64,000 nt of DNA, taken from Natronohydrobacter sp. GTDB taxonomy: Bacteria; Pseudomonadota; Alphaproteobacteria; Rhodobacterales; Rhodobacteraceae. The number at the start of each line of letters is the position of its first letter. Positions within the stretch are counted from its first letter, which is position 1. Position numbers and translations under genes: made by a program. The notes below the pieces were generated by a model. The model had not been told where the DNA came from, ran no database searches, and saw only the letters and a program-made list of their open reading frames with translations. Positions 26,420-35,230 of this stretch are shown here, piece after piece. The stretch covers positions 1 through 64,000 of the forward strand of contig JAFIEL010000002.1 in assembly GCA_020832585.1 (NCBI GenBank), given 5' to 3'.

Positions 26420-28339
26420 TCAGGCCGCATCCTTTGCGCGCAACCGCGCCTTGTCCCAAACGCTGCACAGACGTGCGTAGCGCGCGCGCATCTCCGCCAC
26501 GGCCTGCGCGTCATCACAGGCCCCCGCGAACCAGCGCCGCGCTACATCGCCGAAAATCGTGCGCCCCACGGCGAACCCCTTGACCAGCGGGAATTGTGCG
26601 GCCGTGGCAAAGCTTGCCGCCAGCGCATCCTCTGGCGCGTCCAGCCCCAGAACCACAATCCCGCGCGTGTAGCGGTCATGCGTTTCAATCGCGGCAATGG
26701 CATTGGCCCAGGCGGCCTGCGTGGTCAGCGGCTCCAGCTTCCACCAGTCGGGGTAGATGCCCGCGTCGTAGAACCGCGCGATCACCTGCGCCGTGGTCTG
26801 GTCACTGACCGCGCCGACCTTGGACGGGATCACTTCCAGCAGGAATTCCAGCCCGTTGCGGCGCGAGGATGTGAAAAGCCGCCTGACCGTTGCGATCTGA
26901 TCGGCCCACAGACTTTCCGCGTCATCGGGATGGCAGAAGCACAGTACCTTGACCACATTGCCGCGCGCCCAAGTCTCAAGCCCGCCGCAGTCAGGGCCAA
27001 GGGCCGGTTCCAGCGTCAGCGGGCGCGATCCCGGCCATTCCGCAGGCCGCCCGACCCATAGCCCCGTGCCAGAGGCCGCATGCAGCGCCCGCCGCCCGAT
27101 CCGGTCATCACACAGGATGCCATAACCCGCGCGCCCGCCCTGCACCGCCAGTGCTGCTTCAAGGCACAACTCCTTGAACGCCGCGCCGCGTTCGGGCGTG
27201 TAACCCGCCATTTCCTCCAGTTGCATGCGGTGGTCGAAGGCAAAGATGCGGTAGTCGTTCCAATCCGGCCCGTGATTGCGCGCTCGGTTGGTGGACCAGT
27301 GTATCTGCTCCAGTGCCGCGTCATTGCGCAGATCAGGCCGCACCACGCCGCGCTTCAGAAAGAATTCCAGTTCCGCGAGCGAGGGATAGGCCGGTGTGCA
27401 GCCATGGCGCGACACCGCAAAGGCCCCGCAGGCATTCGCGTATTCCAGCGCGGTCGGCCAATCCGCCCCATCGAGCCAGCCCTTCATCAGCCCCGAGAAG
27501 AACCCGTCCCCCGCGCCCAGCACATTGAACACCTCGATAGGAAAGCCCGGACCGCTTTCGCCGTCATCCAGCCTGTCAGGGATCGCGCCACCGAAGGCCA
27601 CCGCGCCTGCGGCACCGCGCTTGCACACCAGCGTGGCGTCCGACACCGCACGGACGGCGCGCAGCGCCGCAATCGTGTCGGTACTTCCACCTGCAATGTG
27701 GAATTCTTCCTCCGTGCCCACGATCAGGTCGAAGAAATGCAGATGCGATTGCAGCTTGGCGGTCACTGCCACCGATTCCACAAACCGGCTTTCGCCATCG
27801 CCATGCCCTGCCACCCCCCACAGGTTGGGGCGGTAGTCGATGTCGAGCGCGGTCTTGACCCCGTGCTGCCGCGCCAGCCGCAGCGCTTTGAGCACTGCCG
27901 CCTCTGTCCGCGGGTGGGACAAATGCGTACCCGTGGGCAATAGCGCACGGGCCGAGGCGATGAAATCCTCGTCAATGTCGTCTTCACTCAGCGCCATATC
28001 CGCGCAATTCTCGCGGTAGAAAATCAGCGGAAACTGATCCTCGTCGCGTATGCCCAGCAACACCAACGCGGTCAGGCGGTCAGGGTCCGTCACCACACCA
28101 TCAGTGCACACCCCTTCCCGCGCCAGTTGCTCGCGTATGAAGCGCCCCATATGCTCATCGCCGACCCGCGTGATCACTGCAGAGCGCAAACCAAGCCGCG
28201 CAGTCCCACAGGCGATATTCGTGGGACTGCCGCCGATATATTTGGCGAAAGACCCCATATCCTCCAACCGCCCGCCGACTTGCGTGCCGTAAAGATCAAC
28301 CGACGAGCGGCCAATGGTGATCAGATCAAGTTTCTTCAA
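26420..28339 (-). CDS. iolC: Fused 5-dehydro-2-deoxygluconokinase and phosphogluconate aldolase (IolC-DUF2090)
   Basis: A 639-residue fusion. Residues about 1-325 form a PfkB sugar kinase, with GGSPTNIACGTARLGL near the start and the catalytic Asp in NVLGAGDGFFSGLMKGWLDG about residue 275. Residues about 335-635 form a DUF2090 domain with an aldolase-like barrel (FAFDHRMQLEEM, KVLCFCHPDD, VLGLDAPEDALAASF). Together they phosphorylate the deoxy-ketogluconate and probably cleave it to DHAP and malonate semialdehyde, which explains why no separate iolJ is seen. The start codon is TTG at 28339 with AGGAG seven bases upstream. Confidence 0.9.
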   Translation of the reverse strand: MKKLDLITIGRSSVDLYGTQVGGRLEDMGSFAKYIGGSPTNIACGTARLGLRSAVITRVGDEHMGRFIREQLAREGVCTDGVVTDPDRLTALVLLGIRDEDQFPLIFYRENCADMALSEDDIDEDFIASARALLPTGTHLSHPRTEAAVLKALRLARQHGVKTALDIDYRPNLWGVAGHGDGESRFVESVAVTAKLQSHLHFFDLIVGTEEEFHIAGGSTDTIAALRAVRAVSDATLVCKRGAAGAVAFGGAIPDRLDDGESGPGFPIEVFNVLGAGDGFFSGLMKGWLDGADWPTALEYANACGAFAVSRHGCTPAYPSLAELEFFLKRGVVRPDLRNDAALEQIHWSTNRARNHGPDWNDYRIFAFDHRMQLEEMAGYTPERGAAFKELCLEAALAVQGGRAGYGILCDDRIGRRALHAASGTGLWVGRPAEWPGSRPLTLEPALGPDCGGLETWARGNVVKVLCFCHPDDAESLWADQIATVRRLFTSSRRNGLEFLLEVIPSKVGAVSDQTTAQVIARFYDAGIYPDWWKLEPLTTQAAWANAIAAIETHDRYTRGIVVLGLDAPEDALAASFATAAQFPLVKGFAVGRTIFGDVARRWFAGACDDAQAVAEMRARYARLCSVWDKARLRAKDAA

Positions 28340-28413
28340 GGTTCAGCTCCTCATGCCGGACTGAATCGCCACAGATGTCGAGATCGCATCAATGGTCATC
28401 AATCGAGCCTGGA

Positions 28414-29409
28414 TTAAGCATCCTGCACGCGCACAGCAGCGCCGATTTGCGCAGATTTCAGCGCGGCGTCCGCAAGTTCCAACGCGCGCAACCCGTCAAG
28501 CGTCGTAGTAGGCATTGGGGTGTTGTCCCGCAGCGCCGCGACAAAAGCCGCGATTTCGGCAGCATAAGCTGCGGTATAGCGCGTCATGAAGAAATTCAGC
28601 AAAGGCGCGTCATGAAAACCCTGCGCATCGGCAATCTGGATATTCCCTTCATGCTGGTTCTTGGCCGACAGCATCCCGGCCTCGCCAAGCACCTCGATGC
28701 GCTGGTCATAGCCATAGGTCGCCCGGCGAGAGTTGGTGATGATCGCCTGTTTGCCACTGGCGGTGCGCAGGATCACGTTCACGCTGTCATAATCGCCCAG
28801 CTTGCCGATTTCAGGATCGGTCAGGACAGAGGCCTGTGCCATCACGGTTTCGACCTCTTCGCCAAGCAGCCAGCGCGCCATGTCGAAATCATGGATGGTC
28901 ATATCACGGAAAATTCCGCCCGAGCGTGTGATATAGTCTGCCGGCGGGGCACCAGGGTCGCGGCTGGTGATCGTGATCATCTCCACCTTGCCAATACGGC
29001 CCGCATCCAGGGCGGCCTTTAGGGCGGCGAAATCAGGATCAAACCGGCGGTTGAACCCCAGCATGACGCGGCCATGTGTGTCTTCGACCACTTTCAGGCA
29101 TGCGCGCACCCGCGCGGAATCCAGATCGACCGGTTTTTCGCAGAAGACCGCCTTACCCACACGGCAGAAACGCTCGATCAGATCTGCATGCGTGTCAGTG
29201 GGTGTGCAGATCACCACCGCATCCACATCCACCGAAGCTTCGATCGCTTCAATCGTGCGGATGTCGCAGCCATATTTCGTGGCCACACTTTCTGCGGCAG
29301 CCGCGACGGGGTCCGCAATCGCCACAAGACCTGCGCCATCGACAGAAGCAATCGCGCGGGCATGGACCTGGCCGATACGGCCTGCGCCCAGAACGGCAAA
29401 ACGTGTCAT
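28414..29409 (-). CDS. iolG: Inositol 2-dehydrogenase IolG
   Basis: A 331-residue Gfo/Idh/MocA-family dehydrogenase. It has the N-terminal Rossmann motif VLGAGRIGQVHARAI, the Lys of FCEKPVDLD about residue 98, FNRRFD about residue 122, and the catalytic GGIFRDMTIHDFDMA about residues 160-175. It oxidises myo-inositol, or a related inositol, to the 2-inosose with NAD. The start ATG at 29409 is chosen because the longer frame begins with an unrelated leader. It shares a strand and likely a transcript with the ABC genes upstream. Confidence 0.9.
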   Translation of the reverse strand: MTRFAVLGAGRIGQVHARAIASVDGAGLVAIADPVAAAAESVATKYGCDIRTIEAIEASVDVDAVVICTPTDTHADLIERFCRVGKAVFCEKPVDLDSARVRACLKVVEDTHGRVMLGFNRRFDPDFAALKAALDAGRIGKVEMITITSRDPGAPPADYITRSGGIFRDMTIHDFDMARWLLGEEVETVMAQASVLTDPEIGKLGDYDSVNVILRTASGKQAIITNSRRATYGYDQRIEVLGEAGMLSAKNQHEGNIQIADAQGFHDAPLLNFFMTRYTAAYAAEIAAFVAALRDNTPMPTTTLDGLRALELADAALKSAQIGAAVRVQDA

Positions 29410-29446
29410 GTTTGGTATCCTTCTTCTGTCCATATTCAGGGCTTTG

Positions 29447-30214
29447 TCACTCAGGATAGGCGCCTGCAACATTCTGATCAAAATCGACCAGAGCGCCTGT
29501 CATCACGCCAGAGTCGGCACTTAGCATATAGCTTGCCAGACCCGCTACATGCGTAGGTTTGACGAGCGTACCAAAAGGTTGCGCAGCCTCTGCGCGCGCA
29601 AGCCAGTCGTCACCCGCCCCATGATACCTGCGCTGGGTTGCGTCTTCGCCCGGCGTATCCATCCAGCCGCAATTGATGCCATTCACGCGGATATGCTGAC
29701 TGCGCAAAGCTTGCGCGGCATTGCGCGTCACATTGGCCAGCGCGGCCTTCGAGGCCGAATAGGGCGCAAGGAAGGACTGCCCGCAATGCACCACCATCGA
29801 CAGGATATTGACAACACTGGCACCGTGCCCCGCGGCGATCGCGCGCTGCGCGACACGCTGCAAGACGAAAAAGGGCGTTCTGGCATTTGCGGTCATCATC
29901 CGGTCCCACAGTTCGGGCGTTGTGTCGAGCACAGAGCCACGATCCGTCAACGCGCCTGCCACGACAAGGGCATCAATTCGGCCCAGATGGTCGGCTGCCT
30001 GATCGACAGCCGCGACAGTTGCCGCCGTGTCACACAGATCGGTCACGGCAAAACGCGCGCCAAGCTCTGCCGCAATGGACGTGCCTTTCGCACTGTCGCG
30101 CCCCGTGATCACCAGCTTTGTGCAGCCTTGCGCGACAAGCTTTCGCGCAATGGCAAGCCCCAAGCCCTGCGTGCCGCCAAGGATAAGCGCATGTGTCTGG
30201 CTGTGCTGCATCAT
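29447..30214 (-). CDS. SDR oxidoreductase of the inositol locus
   Basis: A 255-residue SDR with LILGGTQGLGLAIARKL at the N-terminus, LVVAGAL in place of NNAG, and the active-site YSASK about residue 153. It starts at 30214, overlapping the ABC ATPase stop (ATGA). In this operon it may oxidise an inositol isomer or an amino- or methyl-inositol derivative, but the substrate is unknown. Confidence 0.83.
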   Translation of the reverse strand: MMQHSQTHALILGGTQGLGLAIARKLVAQGCTKLVITGRDSAKGTSIAAELGARFAVTDLCDTAATVAAVDQAADHLGRIDALVVAGALTDRGSVLDTTPELWDRMMTANARTPFFVLQRVAQRAIAAGHGASVVNILSMVVHCGQSFLAPYSASKAALANVTRNAAQALRSQHIRVNGINCGWMDTPGEDATQRRYHGAGDDWLARAEAAQPFGTLVKPTHVAGLASYMLSADSGVMTGALVDFDQNVAGAYPE

Positions 30215-30990
30215 GTAGCGCCTTCGGTGGAATAGTCGGGTTGCGTCTTGGCACCTGTGATATAGGCAACGACCTCTTCGCCTGTGACATCGCGGGCGAT
30301 CAGGTTCGCGCAGATCCGCCCCCGGCGAAACACCACAATCCGGTCGCACAGATCCATCACCTGTCGCATGTTGTGACTGATCAGGATCAGCGGCTCGCCC
30401 TGTTCCTTCAACGTGCGCACGATGTTTTCGACCTGCGCAGTTTCCTGCACGCCAAGGGCGGCAGTCGGTTCATCCATGATCGTCAGTTTGGAATGAAATG
30501 TCGCCGTGCGCGCAATTGCGACGCATTGCCGCTGTCCGCCTGACATAAACTGGATCGTGTTGCGAATGGACGGGATCTTGACGCCGGTTTTTTCCAGTGC
30601 CGCCAGTGTTTCGGCGTGCATCGCCTTGTAATCCAGCCGCCGGAACGGGCCCAGCCAGTTCCATTTTGTCTTTTCGCGCCCCAGAAACAGATTGTCCGGC
30701 ACATCCAGATGATCGGCCAGTGCCAATGTCTGAAACACGGCTTCGATCCCGGCTTCGCGAGCGGCAAGCGGACCGGAGAACTCGACCTTCGTGCCGTCAA
30801 AATGGATCTCGCCGCGTGTCGGCTGTTCAACCCCCGTAATCTGGCGCACGAAGGTCGACTTGCCCGCGCCATTGTCGCCCATGATCGCGACATGCTCGCC
30901 CTTGCGCAGGGCGAAACTGGCGTCTTCCAGCGCGTGCACACCGCCGTAATGCTTGGTCAGACTGCGGGTTTCGAGAATGTACTCGCTCAT
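30211..30990 (-). CDS. Ribose-type ABC importer ATP-binding protein (inositol locus)
   Basis: A 259-residue single-domain ATPase. It has Walker A GDNGAGKSTFVRQ, signature MSGGQRQCVAIAR and Walker B LTIMDEPTAALG. RbsA relatives usually carry two ATPase domains; this one carries one, as in the FrcA/MocB-linked transporters. It begins 10 nt after the permease gene and energises uptake through the adjacent permease. Confidence 0.88.
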   Translation of the reverse strand: MSEYILETRSLTKHYGGVHALEDASFALRKGEHVAIMGDNGAGKSTFVRQITGVEQPTRGEIHFDGTKVEFSGPLAAREAGIEAVFQTLALADHLDVPDNLFLGREKTKWNWLGPFRRLDYKAMHAETLAALEKTGVKIPSIRNTIQFMSGGQRQCVAIARTATFHSKLTIMDEPTAALGVQETAQVENIVRTLKEQGEPLILISHNMRQVMDLCDRIVVFRRGRICANLIARDVTGEEVVAYITGAKTQPDYSTEGAT

Positions 30991-31000
30991 TTCTGTCCCC

Positions 31001-32086
31001 TTACATCCGATGGGCCGCGCGGCGCTGGCGCCACTGGTCCAGGACAACCGCGCCAACGATAATCGCGCCCTTGGCCATTTCCTGGTAATAGGCATCCAGC
31101 CGCAGGAACGTGAAACCAGAAATGATCACACCGAAGATCAACGCCCCAAGACAAGTGCCGATGATGGAGCCGCGCCCGCCCTGCAAGGAAATGCCGCCGA
31201 TCACCGCCATTGCGATGGCATCGAGTTCATACATCACGCCCATCCCGGCCTGTGCAGTCAGGTTCTTGGAACTCAAGACGATGGCGGCAATTGCTGCCAA
31301 CCCCCCGGCAATGGTGTAGACCAGCGTCAGATGGCGCTGCACATTGATCCCCGACATGCGCGCGGCATCCATGTTCGAGCCGATGGCATAGGTGTGCTTG
31401 CCATAAACCGTATGACGCATGATCAGGTAAAACAGCACAGCCAGACCGATGAAGATATAGACCGGCATCATGCCTGCACCGATGGCAGCATAGCTTTCCG
31501 TCGGGAACGACACGGGTTGGCCCTTGGTCCACCATTTTGCCACGCCGCGCGCAGCCACCATCATGCCCAAAGTCGCGATAAAGGGCGGGATGCGCGTATA
31601 GGCGATCAGAAGTCCATTGATCAAACCCGCCAGCAACCCGCAACCAAGACCCACCAGGACCGGCACGATGATTGGCAGATCCAGCCAACCCTGCTCGAAG
31701 AAAACCGCGCGTGTGTGGGGGTTTCCATTGACTTCTGCCACTTGCGCAAAACTCATGGCGATCATTGCCGTGGCCCCGACGATAGAGCCGGAGGACAGAT
31801 CGATCCCGCCTGTGATGATCACCTGCGTCACACCAAGTGCAATGATGCCGATGATCGCCACCTGCAGGATGATGATCTGCAGACGCGCTTCATTGAAGAT
31901 CGAGTTGAAGCGGCCCTGCGTGTCGAACAGGAAGCTTTGGCCGTTCATATAGGGCATTGTCTGCCCCAGTAGCTCGAAGACGCCGACAATCAGGACAAGC
32001 GCCAGAAACACGTTCAGTTCCGGCGGTCGGTAGCGCTTTCTGTGGTCGTATTTCAGACCACCAATTCCCACTGTTGCCTCTGCCAT
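31001..32086 (-). CDS. Ribose-type ABC importer permease (inositol locus)
   Basis: A 361-residue RbsC-family permease with about ten membrane segments. The cytoplasmic coupling region GLINGLLIAYTRIPPFIATL lies about residue 150. The ATG at 32086 is used; the frame extends six codons upstream. It lies between the binding protein and ATPase genes, and a hairpin in the upstream gap may set relative expression. Confidence 0.88.
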   Translation of the reverse strand: MAEATVGIGGLKYDHRKRYRPPELNVFLALVLIVGVFELLGQTMPYMNGQSFLFDTQGRFNSIFNEARLQIIILQVAIIGIIALGVTQVIITGGIDLSSGSIVGATAMIAMSFAQVAEVNGNPHTRAVFFEQGWLDLPIIVPVLVGLGCGLLAGLINGLLIAYTRIPPFIATLGMMVAARGVAKWWTKGQPVSFPTESYAAIGAGMMPVYIFIGLAVLFYLIMRHTVYGKHTYAIGSNMDAARMSGINVQRHLTLVYTIAGGLAAIAAIVLSSKNLTAQAGMGVMYELDAIAMAVIGGISLQGGRGSIIGTCLGALIFGVIISGFTFLRLDAYYQEMAKGAIIVGAVVLDQWRQRRAAHRM

Positions 32087-32121
32087 GCTCTCACTCCCGC
32101 GCATCGTCGCTCTCCGAGGGT

Positions 32122-32145
32122 GGGGCGACGAAACAGCGTCGCCCC
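32122..32145 (-). terminator. Intercistronic hairpin after the inositol-locus binding-protein gene
   Basis: Inverted repeat GGGGCGAC (32122-32129) and GTCGCCCC (32138-32145) with an 8-nt loop, between the binding-protein stop and the permease start. No T-run follows. It is probably a partial terminator or a barrier to 3' exonucleases that keeps binding-protein mRNA abundant. Confidence 0.5.
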
Positions 32146-32174
32146 TTCGTCAGCCAGTCCGATCTTGTGTCCGA

Positions 32175-33122
32175 TCAGTTGGCACTCAGGAAGTCACCAA
32201 GGTTTGCCGGGGTGACAAGTTCAAAGGGAACATAGACTTTGGACGCGACTGTCTCGCCAGCAGCAAGCGCAATCGCGGCGTCCAATGCCCCCGACCCTTG
32301 CCCGGCGGCGTTCTGGAACACCGTGACATTCAAATCACCGGCCTGCATGGAGGCCAGCGCATCCTGTGTGGCATCGATCCCGGTGACAATCACATCATCC
32401 ATCGAAATTCCCGCCGATTTCATGGCTTGGATCGCCCCCAGAGCCATTTCATCATTATTGGCCAGCACTGCATCGAACTGATCGCCCGATGAGAGCCAGT
32501 TCGTCATGAGATTGCGCGCCTCGTCGCGCGACCAGTTGGCAGTCTGGCGGTCGATGACGTTCATGAAGTTGCACATGTCCATGCCGATGACATCATCGAA
32601 ATCCTTGGTGCGCTGGATCGCCGCCTGGTTCGACAATTCGCCCATCATGATATAGATATTTGCCCCGTCGCTCTTGCCTGCCGCGCGCAGCAGCTTGCAG
32701 GCCTCGAAAGCGGCCAGGGTGCCGGATTCGATCTCGTTCGATGCAACGAAAGCCTGGTTTTCGGGCAGTTCATCCACATTGATCGGCTGACGGTTCACAT
32801 AGACCAGCGGCACACCGGCGCTGGCAGCGGCATTGCTCATGGCGACAGTAGCCGAGGTGTCCACCGGGTTCACGATGATCGCGTCCACCCCGGAGGCCAC
32901 GAAATTGTTGATCTGGTCAAGCTGGCGCGCGACGTCATTTTGCGCATCCTCGACCTGCAGGGTGACGCCGTCCATGCCCGCAGCCATGTCGATCATACCA
33001 TTGCGCAGCACAGTCAGGAAGTTGTCGTCAAACAGCGCCATGCTGACGCCAATGTTCTGCGCATGAGCTGCAGAGGCCATGAGAGCAGTAGCCGCTGTCG
33101 CGGCGAGAAGGGTCTTCTTCAT
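32175..33122 (-). CDS. Sugar/inositol periplasmic binding protein (MocB/RbsB-like)
   Basis: A 315-residue periplasmic type I binding protein with a signal peptide ending SAAHA-QN (about residue 22). It has the family segments VEDAQNDVARQLDQINNF, VASGVDAIIVNPVDT and, near the C-terminus, VTGIDATQDALASM. A GGGAGG ribosome site precedes the ATG. Placement among iol and MocDE-like genes suggests an inositol, methyl-inositol or rhizopine ligand. Confidence 0.86.
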   Translation of the reverse strand: MKKTLLAATAATALMASAAHAQNIGVSMALFDDNFLTVLRNGMIDMAAGMDGVTLQVEDAQNDVARQLDQINNFVASGVDAIIVNPVDTSATVAMSNAAASAGVPLVYVNRQPINVDELPENQAFVASNEIESGTLAAFEACKLLRAAGKSDGANIYIMMGELSNQAAIQRTKDFDDVIGMDMCNFMNVIDRQTANWSRDEARNLMTNWLSSGDQFDAVLANNDEMALGAIQAMKSAGISMDDVIVTGIDATQDALASMQAGDLNVTVFQNAAGQGSGALDAAIALAAGETVASKVYVPFELVTPANLGDFLSAN

Positions 33123-33187
33123 TTGTCTGGTTCCTCCCAGTGATGGTGTCCGGCGCACCTTGCTCCTCTGCCGGAATTTCTTTCCGC

Positions 33188-34012
33188 TCAGGCAGCCTTG
33201 GCCCGAAGTTGCGCGGAAATGAAATCGAATGACTGGCGCAGCGCGGTCGCTGGATCGTCCAGTGACTGGGTCTCTGGCGAGAAACACTCATAGCTGAATG
33301 CCCCTGTGTACCCCCCCGCGATCAAGGCCGCGATCTGGTCAATATTTCCCAGCCGGTCGTCAGCATCAATCAAGACCCGATGTTCGTCTTCCATCTGATC
33401 CACACTCAGACCCGGTTCGACAACAGCCGAAATATGGACAATTCCTGTTTGTGCGGCGAAGATCGGGCCACCATCCGCAAGCGTGTGGTGGAAGGTGTCA
33501 TGCACGATCAGGAAACGGTCGGCCATATCCAGCGCAGTGATCATCTCGACCAGTTCCTGCTTGGATCGAAGTGACGAGCGCCCGAAGCCCAGGGGCTCGA
33601 CCAGAGCGACCATATCAGCCGCGACAAGCATCGGATAGCACGCCTTGAGCGCAACGCGCAGATTGGCCTGGCGTTCGCCCTCTGCCCCCCCGGTGCCGTC
33701 ATTGCGCGGGATCAGGCTGATTGTCTCTGCCCCCGCGCGTCTGGCGATCTCGATCAGCGAGGCCACTTCTGCTGCGCGCATGTCATCCCAACTGTTGAAC
33801 GGATAGACCTGGCTCAGCCCGAGAAACCGAAGCCCGCGTTCCCGCACCATTTCCCCGACCTGCTCAGCCGACAGGCCATCGAATATCGGGCGGCCAATAC
33901 CGTCCATATCATTGCGCAATTCGACCCCGATGCACCCCAGATCGCGCGCCAGATCAAGAAACGCCACAAGGCTCATGCGAGGCGCGGTCATCTGGTTCAG
34001 GGCGAAGTGCAT
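33188..34012 (-). CDS. TIM-barrel sugar isomerase/epimerase (IolI/IolH-like)
   Basis: A 274-residue member of the AP endonuclease 2/xylose isomerase-like fold. LGCIGVELRND, VEPLGFGRSSLR, IVHDTFHHTL and YECFSPETQ carry the expected metal-binding Glu, Asp, His and Glu residues. The ATG at 34012 is favoured because AAGGA lies eight bases upstream; the ATG at 34021 has it too close. It is the first gene of the operon running into the ABC importer and iolG, downstream of LacI-type operators. It may interconvert inososes. Confidence 0.8.
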   Translation of the reverse strand: MHFALNQMTAPRMSLVAFLDLARDLGCIGVELRNDMDGIGRPIFDGLSAEQVGEMVRERGLRFLGLSQVYPFNSWDDMRAAEVASLIEIARRAGAETISLIPRNDGTGGAEGERQANLRVALKACYPMLVAADMVALVEPLGFGRSSLRSKQELVEMITALDMADRFLIVHDTFHHTLADGGPIFAAQTGIVHISAVVEPGLSVDQMEDEHRVLIDADDRLGNIDQIAALIAGGYTGAFSYECFSPETQSLDDPATALRQSFDFISAQLRAKAA

Positions 34013-34092
34013 CTGCGTCATCCTTGGTGGCTTGATCTGGATGAACGGTGCTTGCTATCGCGGATTCGGTCAATCCGGGACTCATGTTTTTG

Positions 34093-34142
34093 CGTCACAA
34101 ATGACGTTTTTCTGCAGGTGCATTATGACGTTATTACGTCAT
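34093..34142. promoter_or_regulatory. LacI operator pair upstream of the inositol transport operon
   Basis: ATGACGT-TATT-ACGTCAT at 34125-34142 matches the arms of the palindrome upstream of the LacI gene (TGACGT/ACGTCA). It overlaps the lacI stop codon and lies about 110 nt before the TIM-barrel gene. A further CGTCA-CAAA-TGACG element at 34093-34106 has the same half sites. Repression of the transport operon by this LacI protein is the likely meaning. Confidence 0.6.
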
Positions 34143-35165
34143 TTCCGGAAGGATGATCCTTGGCTCCAGAAAGTGCTGGCCCGTGATCTTGTCGGACCCG
34201 TCTTGCAAGGCATGCAACATCAGATCGACCAGATCCGTGCACAGTTCGGCAAGGGGTGTACAAATGGCCATGGTCGCATACCCATCCGCCAGCGCTGCAC
34301 GACTATCGGCAGTCAATTCATTGACCACCAGTGCCACGCGTGGACTGGCATGTACCTCGCGAAGCGCGGCAATCGCGCCCTCCATGCCACCACCTGCACA
34401 ATATATGCCAACAAGGTCGGGATGCCGACGCAAGAGATCCAGTGTCGCCTCATAGGTCAACTGGCGCGTCTCCAGATTCACCAGTGTTTCAAGCACAGTG
34501 CACCCTGGCACATTCTCTCGCACATAGGACCGGAAACCGACCTCGCGCAGATCATGGCCATGCCAGCGATTGCCCCCTACAAAGACCGCAAGTTTGCCCG
34601 GACGCCTGATGCGGCCGGTGATCATCCATGCTGCAACACGGCCTACTTTCATGTTGTTAAGGCCAATATAGTTGCGCCGAACACCTTGGGCAAAATCGTT
34701 GAGAAGCGAAAAGACCGGGACACCCTTGTCCTGCAGATCCTGAACGGCCTGAGTCAGTCTTTGATGATTGACCGCCGCTGCGGCGACAGCGTCGCATCGT
34801 GCGCCCAGACCACGCAACGCATCGGCAAAATCGTCCGGGGACTGGGACGAGGCATATCGAATGATCGCCCGTCCCCGCACATCCCTGCGCGCAGTGACCG
34901 CCACTTCCAGCTCACGGGCAAAGTTCTGATAGAACTCCTGCGATTTCTTGATCAGGACAAACCCGAACGTGACCTCTGGCTTGGCCGCATCCACATTCTG
35001 CGCAAGCAACCCGCGCGCATGATAGCCCACACGATGCGCAGCATCCGCAATCTTGCGCAACGTTTCTTCGCGAACTGTCGCGCGGCCATTCAGCGCTCGG
35101 TCTACAGTCGTTACACTTACCCCCGCTGCACGGGCAACATCCTGTGTTGTCGGGCGCTTAACCAT
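34134..35165 (-). CDS. LacI-family regulator of the inositol/MocDE locus
   Basis: A 343-residue regulator. The N-terminal HTH reads TTQDVARAAGVSVTTVDRAL with the LacI hinge after it, then a periplasmic-binding-type ligand domain. It is clearly paralogous to the regulator at 37642: both share FVGGNRWHGH and LVNLETRQ followed by TYEATL. It starts at the ATG at 35165, and a long perfect palindrome sits just upstream. It probably senses an inositol-like ligand. Confidence 0.87.
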   Translation of the reverse strand: MVKRPTTQDVARAAGVSVTTVDRALNGRATVREETLRKIADAAHRVGYHARGLLAQNVDAAKPEVTFGFVLIKKSQEFYQNFARELEVAVTARRDVRGRAIIRYASSQSPDDFADALRGLGARCDAVAAAAVNHQRLTQAVQDLQDKGVPVFSLLNDFAQGVRRNYIGLNNMKVGRVAAWMITGRIRRPGKLAVFVGGNRWHGHDLREVGFRSYVRENVPGCTVLETLVNLETRQLTYEATLDLLRRHPDLVGIYCAGGGMEGAIAALREVHASPRVALVVNELTADSRAALADGYATMAICTPLAELCTDLVDLMLHALQDGSDKITGQHFLEPRIILPEMT

Positions 35166-35178
35166 GTTGTTTTCCGAA

Positions 35179-35204
35179 CATGATGACGTAATTACGTCAT
35201 CATG
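35179..35204. promoter_or_regulatory. Perfect 26-bp palindrome, LacI operator
   Basis: The sequence is fully self-complementary over 26 bases, centred on TGACGTAATTACGTCA. It lies 14 bp upstream of the LacI start, between lacI and the panB-like gene on the same strand. The half sites recur upstream of the transport operon. Autoregulation is likely. Confidence 0.75.
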
Positions 35205-35230
35205 ACAGAATCTCACTCCGCGTTCAACTC

